DNA of 6,049 nucleotides from Actinomycetes bacterium. Its GTDB lineage: Bacteria > Actinomycetota > Actinomycetes > JAJYSQ01. Positions 1-6,049 of this stretch are shown here, in pieces. The stretch covers positions 1-6,049 of the forward strand of contig JAJYSQ010000124.1 of assembly GCA_021793495.1 (NCBI GenBank), written 5' to 3'. The stretch's first letter is position 1. Each line of letters opens with the position of its first letter. A model generated the notes under the pieces. It was not told where the DNA came from. It searched no databases and worked only from the letters and a program-made list of their open reading frames with translations. Made by a program: the position numbers and the translations under genes.

Positions 1-862
<862 letters not shown>

Positions 863-866
<4 letters not shown>

Positions 867-2548
867 GATCGGCGATCAGCCAGCCAGCCACGCAGCAGCG
901 CGGCCACCTCCTCCGGCTGGCGCTCGACGAGGCTGGCGATGTCGTCCCTCGCGGCCCCGAGCGCCGCCAGGTCAGGTCCTGGCCGGGGGGCCGGGGCAAG
1001 GGCCGGGACCGACGCCCCCGAACGCAGCGCCCGGACCTCCACGGTCTCGAGCTCCGACGGCAGCCCAGGGCCGCCGCCCGGGGCCACCGGGCTGTCGGGG
1101 TCCGTCCCGGAGCTCTCCGGCCGGCGGCGCCGCCCGGAGAGCAGGACGGCTGCGGCGATCGCCAGCACCACGAGTACGAGACCGGCGGTCTTGGCCATCG
1201 AGAACAGGCTCGCCCGCTGGGCGGCCGAGGCGGCCTGGGCCAGCGCCTTCTGCGCCTGGGCGGCTGCGGTCGTGTCGAACGGCAGCGTGGCTACCTGGAC
1301 GGTGTCTCCGCGGGTGGGCACCACGCCGGCCGCGGCGGAGACCAGCGACTGGATCTGCGCAGTGCTGACCCCCGGGGCAGCCTTGGAGTCCAGCAGCACC
1401 GCGATCCCCAACCGCTGCACCGACCCCGGAGCCGCCTGGCTGACCTGTACGACCTTGCCCACCGCGTTGTCCACGGTCGAGGAGGACTTGCTGTAGGTGC
1501 TCGCGCCCCCGGTTCCGTTGGGCACCGCGATGTTGCCCGGGCCGAGCACCCCGCCGACCGGCGTACCGGAACCCTTGTACGTCTCGGTGGTGCTGGACGA
1601 GGACAGCGGAGCGGCGGTCTTCGGCGGTTGGACGAAGGACTCCGTGGTGGTCCTGGTGGCATCGAAGTCCAGCTGCGCGGTCACCGTCACCTGCGCGTGC
1701 CCGGCGCCCACCACCTGGTCGAGCATCTGGGTGAGGCTGGCGGCCAGCCGGTTCTGGTAGTCCAGGGTCTGCTGCTGCTGGGCACTGTTCGCTGCTCCGA
1801 CCACACCGGTGGACCCCGGTGCCGCGAGCACGTCCCCGTTGGCATCGGTCACGCTGACCGAGCCCGGGCTCATGCCGACCACCGAGGAGGAGACCAGGTT
1901 CACGATCGCCTGCACCTGCTGCGGGGTGAGCGTCACCCCAGGGCCGGTGGCCACCAGCACCGAGGCGCTCGGCGCAGGAGAGTCGACGGCGAAGGCGTCC
2001 TGCTGCGGGATCGCCAGCTGCACGACCGCGCTGGTCACCCCGGAGATCGCCTCGATCGTCTTGGCCAGCTCGCCGGAGAGAGCACGCTGGTAGGTGACCT
2101 GCTGGACGAACTGCGACGTGGTGATCCCCTGCTTGTCCAGCAGCGAGTACCCGCTCTGCGTGCTCGCGGGAAGGCCGTCACCGGCCATGGCCAACCGCTG
2201 GGCGTACACCTGGTTGGCCGGTACGAGGATGGTCGCGCCGCCGTCGGCCAGCTGGTAGGGAATCTTCGAGGTGGAGAGCTTGTCGACGATCGCGCTGGCG
2301 TCGGTCGGGGACAGGTTGGAGAACAGCGGCGAGTAGCTCGGCCGGGACAGCCACTGGCTGAACAGCAGCCCCCCGGCGACCAGGGCGAGCACCGCGACGA
2401 CCGTCACGGTCTTCTGCCCACCGGTGAACCCCGCGAACATCCGCCGGCCCCGGTCCACGCTCGCGGTGACCACAGGCGGCAGGGAGGTCGGTCGAGCCGA
2501 GGACCGGTGCGGACCCGAGGGGACAGGGCCCGGCATCTGTGCCGCCAT
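863..2548 (-). CDS. fliF: Flagellar MS-ring protein FliF
   Basis: FliF is the inner-membrane protein whose oligomer forms the MS ring, the base on which rod, rotor and export gate assemble. The 561-residue length is normal. A Pro/Ser-rich cytoplasmic N-terminus (1-46) precedes transmembrane helix 1 (about 47-66). The extracytoplasmic ring-building region follows from about 70 (YSPLFSNLSPTDASAIVDKL) and includes the typical GYSLLDKQGITTSQFVQQVTYQRALSGELAKTI stretch from 133. Residues 299-365 are Ser/Thr/Gly-rich, as in the beta-collar insertion. Transmembrane helix 2 is about 453-471, followed by four Arg. A Pro/Gly-rich linker leads to the C-terminal FliG-binding helices (535-559, with EEVAALLRGWL). 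The ATG overlaps the fliE stop by one base (TGATG) and has no evident Shine-Dalgarno, suggesting coupled translation. An alternative ATG at residue 5 is less likely because the overlap favours the first. Confidence 0.97.
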
Positions 2549-2874
2549 CAGACCGGCATCTGCATGATCGAGTTGAACGCGTCCAGCGCCTTGTTCCGGA
2601 CGGCCACGGTCAGCTGCGTGGCCAGGGTCGCCTGGGTGGACGCGACCAGGTACTGGCTGACGTCGGTGAGCTGACCGGTCGCGGCCTGGGCGGCGAGCCC
2701 GTCGGCGGTGGACTGCACCTGCTGCAGCGAGGACAGGCCGGAGGCGATCGCCGCGCCGAACCCGGTGCCGGAGCCACCGGTGGTGGACACGGGAGCAGTG
2801 CCGACCGGGCTGGCGGCCATCCCGGCGATCGGGGCCGTGACCCCGGAGACGGGCAGTACGGACGGGATGCTCAT
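2548..2874 (-). CDS. fliE: Flagellar hook-basal body protein FliE (MS ring-rod junction)
   Basis: FliE is a small exported protein that joins the MS ring/export gate to the proximal rod; it is needed for export of later rod subunits. The product has 108 residues, normal for the family. The first 38 or so residues are a Pro/Gly/Ser/Val-rich disordered segment. The conserved helical part runs from about 39: FGAAIASGLSSLQQVQ, then TGQLTDVSQYLVASTQATLA, then the family signature VRNKALDAFNSIMQMPV at 92-108. The ATG shares the ATGA overlap with the flgC stop. The run GGGGAAG on the minus strand about 5 bases before the ATG, inside flgC, can act as a ribosome binding site. No signal peptide is seen, as expected for a type III flagellar export substrate. 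Confidence 0.95.
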   Translation of the reverse strand: MSIPSVLPVSGVTAPIAGMAASPVGTAPVSTTGGSGTGFGAAIASGLSSLQQVQSTADGLAAQAATGQLTDVSQYLVASTQATLATQLTVAVRNKALDAFNSIMQMPV

Positions 2875-3278
2875 GCGTTCTTCCCCAAGGTCATGGCCGA
2901 CTGATAGGCACTCATCGCTCGGCTGATCACCGACAGGTTCGCCTGGTAGGCCCGCTCGGCCATGATCAGCTGGGTCATCTGGTCACCGAGGTTCACGTCC
3001 GGCATCCGCACGTACCCGTTCTTGTCGGCCAGGGGGCTCGTCGGGTCGTGCACCAGGGTGCCGGCCGAGCTGCCCAGCGCGGTCCCGGCAACCTCCACAC
3101 CACCGTTGGCACTGCCGTAGCTCATCGCGCGGGCCACGACGTACCGGGTCTGGAAGGCCGGCTGCGACGGGTTCACCGCGTTGTTCATGTTCGCGATGTT
3201 GTCCGAGATCGCCGACATCCACGTGTTGTTCACCGTCAGCCCCGTGCCGGAGATCCCCAGGGCCTCGAAGAGGCTCAT
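2871..3278 (-). CDS. flgC: Flagellar proximal rod protein FlgC
   Basis: FlgC is a proximal rod subunit exported through the flagellar type III apparatus. The 135-residue protein has the N-terminal rod/hook helix (LFEALGISGTGLTVNN), then DNIANMNNAVNP at 26-37. It also has the FlgC-specific segment HDPTSPLADKNGYVRMPDVN at 77-96 and the C-terminal helix with AERAYQANLSVISRA at 107-121. The usual NxANxxT core is present as NIANMNNA, so the common Thr after the AN motif is absent; this is a minor variant. Start and stop both overlap neighbours: the ATG shares one base with the flgB stop (TGATG), and the TGA overlaps the fliE start (ATGA). The flgBC-fliE order is conserved across bacteria and supports the call. 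Confidence 0.97.
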   Translation of the reverse strand: MSLFEALGISGTGLTVNNTWMSAISDNIANMNNAVNPSQPAFQTRYVVARAMSYGSANGGVEVAGTALGSSAGTLVHDPTSPLADKNGYVRMPDVNLGDQMTQLIMAERAYQANLSVISRAMSAYQSAMTLGKNA

Positions 3279-3625
3279 CAGGCGTTCCCGCTGATCGCAG
3301 TACCCAGCCGGGTGAAGCTGTCGTCCAGCGCACGGATCATCAGCTGATAGCGCAGCTGGGTATCGATGCTGGAGACCGTCTCCTTGTCCAGGTTGACATT
3401 GTTGCCGTTGAGCTGCGTGGGCTCCAGAGATCGGGCCATGGTCGGGGTGACGGCCGGCGAGGACCCGTCGGCCAACGCCTGGGACAGGGCACCCTCGAAC
3501 TGCACGGTACCGGCCAGGAAACCGGGCGTGTTGATGTTCGCGACGTTGTTGGCAATGACCTTCTGACGCAGCGCGAGCCCACTCAGGGCGGCGCCGACCG
3601 CGGTATCGGTGATGCTGGTGAACAT
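3278..3625 (-). CDS. flgB: Flagellar proximal rod protein FlgB
   Basis: FlgB is a proximal rod subunit. From the chosen start the product has 115 residues, on the short side for the family. It opens with the N-terminal rod helix (MFTSITDTAVGAALSGLALR) and contains the family signature NNVANINTPGF at 26-36, NGNNVNLDKE at 73-82, and a C-terminal helix (LRYQLMIRALDDSFTRLGTAI). I chose the ATG at 3625-3623 because FlgB similarity begins there and GGGGAG lies upstream of it on the minus strand (3640-3635, 9 bases before the ATG). The frame remains open to an ATG at 3709, but those 28 extra residues (acidic and Pro-rich) look unlike FlgB. This is the first gene after the only sizeable gap in the cluster, so it probably starts a transcript or sub-operon with flgC, fliE, fliF and fliG. 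Confidence 0.95.
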   Translation of the reverse strand: MFTSITDTAVGAALSGLALRQKVIANNVANINTPGFLAGTVQFEGALSQALADGSSPAVTPTMARSLEPTQLNGNNVNLDKETVSSIDTQLRYQLMIRALDDSFTRLGTAISGNA

Positions 3626-3634
3626 GGCGGGAGG

Positions 3635-3640
3635 CTCCCC
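3635..3640 (-). promoter_or_regulatory. Ribosome binding site of flgB that decides the start
   Basis: The minus strand reads GGGGAG, with nine bases between it and the ATG at 3625. This supports the short FlgB over the upstream in-frame ATG at 3709. The site lies inside an odd palindrome (3629-3639, GGGAG-C-CTCCC), so it could pair with bases just before the start codon. Confidence 0.6.
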
Positions 3641-3657
3641 GGTACGACGAGGGGCAC

Positions 3658-3688
3658 CGATCCGTGGCGCCGGGGAGAGCGATCCGTG
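3658..3688. repeat. 9-bp direct repeat with 22-bp period upstream of flgB
   Basis: CGATCCGTG occurs exactly twice on the plus strand, at 3658-3666 and 3680-3688. Their starts are 22 bp apart, close to two helical turns, so both copies would face the same side of the DNA. They lie 33-63 bp upstream of the flgB ATG. This spacing would suit a dimeric regulator, but the repeat is short and its function is conjecture. Confidence 0.4.
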
Positions 3689-3765
3689 CTCGGGTTCCTC
3701 TTCGTCCATCGGCGCCGTGGACCTGAGGATTCCCGATCGCCAGTTTCCCCGCCGACGGCGTGTCG

Positions 3766-4146
3766 TCAGCAGGAACGGTCGACGTACACCGGGGTCGAAC
3801 GGTCCAGCGGGTCGAAGCGGCCGATCAGCTGGGAGTGCTGACGGTTTCCGATGATTGCCTCGGTGAGCTCGGCGGCCAGGTCCAGCTGTCGACCGAGGAT
3901 CGCCTGGGCCCGTGGCTCGAGGTCCTCGGGAAGCGGGCCGATACGCTCCGGGGCCTGCCAGCCGGTGGGCGCCGGGGCCTGACCCGAGCGCAGGAGCGCC
4001 TCAGCCTCGGCGATCGTCATCTCCATCCGGTCGAGCTCGCCCAGCCATGCCGTACGCCAGGAGGCAGGCTGGTCGGCCAGCCCCTCGCCCGCCCCGGACG
4101 ACGGGGCGGGCGGGCGGGCCACGAGGGCTTCGGGTGTCGCGCTCAT
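3766..4146 (-). CDS. Small helical protein of unknown function, possible FliT/FlgN-like flagellar chaperone
   Basis: I do not recognise this 126-residue protein from sequence alone. The N-terminus (1-27) is Ala/Pro/Gly-rich and probably disordered. A likely amphipathic helix spans 28-54, with two Trp (30, 34) and Glu/Asp/Arg-rich faces (WLGELDRMEMTIAEAEALL). A turn-rich segment with WQAPERIGPLPEDLEP follows (63-78), then a second long helix (79-106, QAILGRQLDLAAELTEAI). The tail is RSTPVYVDRSC, ending in Cys. No signal peptide, membrane segment or catalytic motif is visible. The ATG overlaps the fliS stop (ATGA), and a G run lies 7 bases upstream. Size, helical make-up and the position right after fliD-fliS match FliT, the small chaperone of FliD, or a FlgN-type chaperone. 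That function is inferred from context only. Most of its length is antisense-free of any better reading, and the coupling makes it a real gene with good confidence. Confidence 0.8.
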   Translation of the reverse strand: MSATPEALVARPPAPSSGAGEGLADQPASWRTAWLGELDRMEMTIAEAEALLRSGQAPAPTGWQAPERIGPLPEDLEPRAQAILGRQLDLAAELTEAIIGNRQHSQLIGRFDPLDRSTPVYVDRSC

Positions 4147-4598
4147 GCGCCAGCCCCCCGTCCGGCAGGCAGCGCCACCGGCTCGGCGCGGGCCAGCTCC
4201 TCGACCGCTCGGCGCCAGGCGTCGCGGACCGGGTCGAGCAGTGCGCGGCACTCGGCGACCGGCCCCGGGTCGGTGGCCACGTACGCCGCAGACAGCTGGT
4301 TCAGGCAGTGCGCGTACAGCGCCGCCAAGGTGGGGCCACCGTCCCACTCGTCGGTCTGCAGCGCCGACCACAGCGCGGCCAGGATGTCCTGGGCGTGGGT
4401 GACGCGCTCCCGGCCGGGGCCCACCTCCTGGCGGTCGGCCCCGTCGGTGGCCGGCAGCGCGGGCGTGAACGCGGCTTCGGCACGCTCCAGGTCGAGGATG
4501 AGACGGTCGTACAGCAGGACCAGCAGGCGCGGACGCGGCGCCGTGCCGGTGCCCGCAGCGAGGTACCGGGCGCGGGCAGCCGCAGCGGTGAGGGCCAT
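4143..4598 (-). CDS. fliS: Flagellar export chaperone FliS (flagellin chaperone)
   Basis: FliS binds flagellin in the cytoplasm, prevents early polymerisation and delivers it to the export gate. The 151-residue protein is somewhat longer than the usual 125-135. It carries the FliS core: PRPRLLVLLYDRLILDLERA from 21 (the 'P..L...LYD' signature), VTHAQDILAALWSAL at 66-80 (matching the 'KAQ.Ii..L..sL' helix), and ALYAHCLNQLSAAYV at 93-107. The loop 45-65 is longer and more polar than typical, and there is a Pro/Gly/Ala-rich tail (140-151), which together explain the extra length. The ATG lies 3 bases after the fliD stop, and the sequence GGGTGA overlapping that stop can act as a Shine-Dalgarno. 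The fliD-fliS pairing is widely conserved. Confidence 0.93.
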   Translation of the reverse strand: MALTAAAARARYLAAGTGTAPRPRLLVLLYDRLILDLERAEAAFTPALPATDGADRQEVGPGRERVTHAQDILAALWSALQTDEWDGGPTLAALYAHCLNQLSAAYVATDPGPVAECRALLDPVRDAWRRAVEELARAEPVALPAGRGAGA

Positions 4599-4601
4599 GG
4601 C

Positions 4602-5954
4602 TCACCCGCCCGAGGTGGTCGACGAGGAGAAGGACGAGGAGCCGCCGGATGCCGCGCCGGACTGCGCCGTCAGCCAGGAGGACTGTGCCTTCAGCTGGCT
4701 CATCACCATCTCCAGGTTGGTGTACTGCTGCTGCAGGGACGTCTTCTGCTGGGCCAGCAGGACGCTCCAGTTGGCGATCGAGGCGTTCAGGTCCGAGATC
4801 CGCGAGTTGACCCCCTGCACGGCCATGGTGATCGAGCCGTTCGCCGGATCGGTGGCCTGGGTGACGACCTGACCCAGCGCGGAGGCGAACGCGCCGATGG
4901 CCTGCTGGGCCCCGCTCGGGTTGGACTGGTAGGCGGCGGTGAACGTGGCGGGGGCGAAGGTCATCGCCCCGGTGCTGTTGATGCTGATCCCGTACTGCGC
5001 GAGCTGGGCGCCCAGGGCGCTGCCGCTGACCGTGGCGAGCAGGTTCTGCTGCAGCTGCTGGGTGACCATGTCCCCGAGCAGCGGACCACCGGTCTTGCTG
5101 GCCGCGTTGTAGGCGATGTCGGTGCCGATCGTGGACAGCACGCTGTTCGCGTCCCCCACCATCGCCGCGACCGACTTGGTGATCGCCGAGGAGTCGGCAC
5201 TCACGTTCAGCGCCACGTTGCTGGCCACGGCGCTGGCGGTGAAGGTCACTCCCGGGACGAAGCCGGTGAACGTGTTCGTGGAGGAGGACGCGGTCAGCGT
5301 GGTCGCCCCCGAGCCCATCGAGACCTGCGCATCCTGCGCAGCGGTCAGCGTGGACAGTCCGCCGGGGGCGGTCAGCCCGCTGATCGAGAAGGCACCCGCC
5401 GCCCCCGTCTGGTTGGCGGTCACCATGAGCCGGTAGGCCCCCGACGAGGTCTGTACCGCGGCGGCGGTCACCCCCGCGTTGGCCGCGTTGATCGCCGAGA
5501 CCACCGAAGACAGCGACCCGTCACTCGGGGTGACCGTCGCCACCGTGGCGCCCGCGGCGTTCGCGATGGTGAACGACCCGGTGGAGAACGCGGTGGTATC
5601 GGTCAGCGCGACCGAGGTGCCGGAGACCGTGGACTGGGCCTGTGCGAGCTGGGTGACGCTCAGCGTGTAGCTGCCGGTCGCAGCGCCGGCGACAGCGGTC
5701 GCGGTCAGCGCGGGTGAGGACGAGGTAGCGACGACCGCCTGCCAGGCCGGGCCGGAGGAGGCCAGGCTGGTGGTGTCGTTGTTCAGGGTGGACAGACCGG
5801 TGGCGATCTGCTGGTAGGCGGCCACGGTCTGCTGCTGCGTGGCCAGCTGGGACTGCAGCTGCTGCTGCGGGATGGCAGCCGCCGCCATGATCGAGCTGAT
5901 GATCTGGGTGGTGTTCAGCCCGGAGACCAGGCCGCTCACCGAGATGCTGGTCAC
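4602..5954 (-). CDS. fliD: Flagellar filament cap protein FliD (hook-associated protein 2)
   Basis: FliD is exported and forms the cap at the filament tip that folds incoming flagellin. The 450-residue product matches the family's usual length. FliD_N is clear: SISVSGLVSGLNTTQIISSI at 3-22, followed by a Gln-rich coiled-coil helix (30-60). DGSLSSVVSAINAANAGVTA at 145-164 resembles the flagellin-type repeat. FliD_C runs from about 206 to 430, with GPLLGDMVTQQL (290-301), GISINSTGAMTFAPATFTAAY (322-342) and a C-terminal helix SRISDLNASIANWSVLL onward (384-430). The tail (432-450) is Gly/Ser/Thr-rich. The start is a GTG (5954-5952). It is well supported: an in-frame TGA sits two codons upstream (5960-5958), the next in-frame Met is only at residue 23, inside the conserved domain, and a strong ribosome binding site precedes it. 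No Cys is present, common among extracellular flagellar proteins. Confidence 0.96.
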   Translation of the reverse strand: MTSISVSGLVSGLNTTQIISSIMAAAAIPQQQLQSQLATQQQTVAAYQQIATGLSTLNNDTTSLASSGPAWQAVVATSSSPALTATAVAGAATGSYTLSVTQLAQAQSTVSGTSVALTDTTAFSTGSFTIANAAGATVATVTPSDGSLSSVVSAINAANAGVTAAAVQTSSGAYRLMVTANQTGAAGAFSISGLTAPGGLSTLTAAQDAQVSMGSGATTLTASSSTNTFTGFVPGVTFTASAVASNVALNVSADSSAITKSVAAMVGDANSVLSTIGTDIAYNAASKTGGPLLGDMVTQQLQQNLLATVSGSALGAQLAQYGISINSTGAMTFAPATFTAAYQSNPSGAQQAIGAFASALGQVVTQATDPANGSITMAVQGVNSRISDLNASIANWSVLLAQQKTSLQQQYTNLEMVMSQLKAQSSWLTAQSGAASGGSSSFSSSTTSGG

Positions 5955-5957
5955 TGC

Positions 5958-5964
5958 TCACCTC
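5958..5964 (-). promoter_or_regulatory. Strong ribosome binding site of fliD
   Basis: The minus strand reads GAGGTGA, a seven-base match to the extended Shine-Dalgarno consensus, three bases before the GTG start. Its last three bases are a TGA in the fliD frame, which rules out any longer FliD. It is the best ribosome binding site in the window, in keeping with fliD being translated independently rather than by coupling. Confidence 0.8.
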
Positions 5965-6008
5965 GCACACGATGCTCGCTCGGGGGACGGTTGGCACGGC
6001 ACCCCGGG

Positions 6009-6030
6009 CCAGCGCGTAGCACGCTGCTGG
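6009..6030 (-). other. GC-rich stem-loop in the fliD leader, possible terminator or leader structure
   Basis: On the minus strand the arms CCAGC-A-GCGT and ACGC-GCTGG pair perfectly over nine base pairs with one bulged A and a three-base loop (GCT). The hairpin lies 55 bases upstream of the fliD GTG. No T run follows on either strand, so it is not a classical intrinsic terminator, although actinobacterial terminators often lack one. It could end or attenuate a transcript from the upstream gene (in such clusters often flagellin) or stabilise the fliD message. Confidence 0.45.
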
Positions 6031-6049
6031 TGCGGGGCGTCGAGGCGGG

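Larger units (their letters stand above)
3626..3765 (-). other. Intergenic leader between the unknown ORF and flgB, likely regulatory
   Basis: This 140-bp stretch is the only gap larger than 3 bp between genes in the window, and no convincing gene lies in it. It holds a 9-bp direct repeat (3658-3666 and 3680-3688), the flgB ribosome binding site, and a small 4-bp-stem inverted repeat at 3750-3760. The gap falls between the filament-end genes and the rod/ring genes. A promoter for flgB-flgC-fliE-fliF-fliG or an internal processing site is therefore plausible. I could not identify a clear -35/-10 pair or a terminator with a T run. Confidence 0.45.
5955..6049 (-). other. Leader upstream of fliD, reaching the window edge
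   Basis: Ninety-five bases precede fliD. They contain the stem-loop at 6009-6030 and the ribosome binding site at 5958-5964. All three minus-strand frames are open from the edge through most of this stretch, so the end of an upstream gene cannot be ruled out. However, none of the translations looks like a flagellin C-terminus or another known flagellar protein. No recognisable promoter was found. Confidence 0.4.

Noticed and set aside
3278..3709. Longer FlgB starting at the ATG at 3709
   Set aside because: The extra 28 residues do not resemble FlgB, whose N-terminus aligns from the internal Met. The internal start also has a Shine-Dalgarno.
3706..3713. GCCGATGG on the minus strand as a FliA (sigma-28) type -10 element for flgB
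   Set aside because: It matches the GCCGAT core, but no TAAA-like -35 element lies at the usual spacing. A six-base match in GC-rich DNA is weak evidence.
3750..3760. Inverted repeat CGCC-GAC-GGCG just after the unknown ORF as a terminator
   Set aside because: Its stem is only four base pairs and no T run follows on the minus strand.
3766..4605. 279-codon extended version of the unknown ORF reaching to 4605 on the minus strand
   Set aside because: The added N-terminal part is the wrong frame of fliS, rich in Arg, Pro and Gly. The ATGA overlap at 4146-4143 gives a much better start.
3912..5717. Long plus-strand open frame (601 codons) opposite the unknown ORF, fliS and fliD
   Set aside because: The Arg/Gly-rich translation has no recognisable domain and runs across three real minus-strand genes; it is a composition artefact.
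5951..6049. Open minus-strand frame ending in a GTGA overlap with the fliD start, as the tail of an upstream gene
   Set aside because: Its 32 or so residues have no recognisable similarity, other frames are open there too, and the fliD ribosome binding site and hairpin suggest a leader. The upstream sequence would be needed to decide.

Overview
This is a GC-rich stretch from a flagellar gene cluster. All eight supported genes lie on the minus strand and are tightly packed. Read in the direction of transcription (high to low coordinates) the order is fliD – fliS – small unknown ORF – flgB – flgC – fliE – fliF – fliG (cut by the window edge). The strong G/C preference at third codon positions, the Ala/Gly/Pro-rich proteins and this gene order fit a motile high-GC Gram-positive actinobacterium (of the Nocardioides / Kineococcus / Geodermatophilus kind). 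That placement is inference from composition and gene order; no rRNA or other marker is present.

Region by region: 5955-6049 is a short leader upstream of fliD, with a hairpin and a good ribosome binding site. 4602-5954 encodes the filament cap FliD, starting at GTG. 4143-4598 encodes the flagellin chaperone FliS. 3766-4146 encodes a 126-residue helical protein of unknown function, in the place where a FliT-like chaperone would be expected. 3626-3765 is the only real intergenic gap (140 bp) and probably carries the control signals for the basal-body genes. 2548-3625 encodes the rod proteins FlgB and FlgC and the rod/MS-ring adapter FliE. 863-2548 encodes the MS-ring protein FliF. 1-866 encodes the first 288 residues of the rotor/switch protein FliG.

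The products fall into two groups. FliD and FliS, and possibly the unknown ORF, serve filament export and assembly at the distal end. FlgB, FlgC, FliE, FliF and FliG build the rod, the MS ring and the cytoplasmic rotor. Within each group the genes overlap by 1-4 bases (TGATG or ATGA) or are 3 bases apart, so translational coupling is likely.

This is mostly a conventional flagellar operon and I see no mobile element, RNA gene, CRISPR array or clearly new system. The points most worth a second look are the unknown 126-aa gene, the in-frame hexanucleotide repeat at the very start of fliG, and the structured leader with a 22-bp-period direct repeat before flgB.
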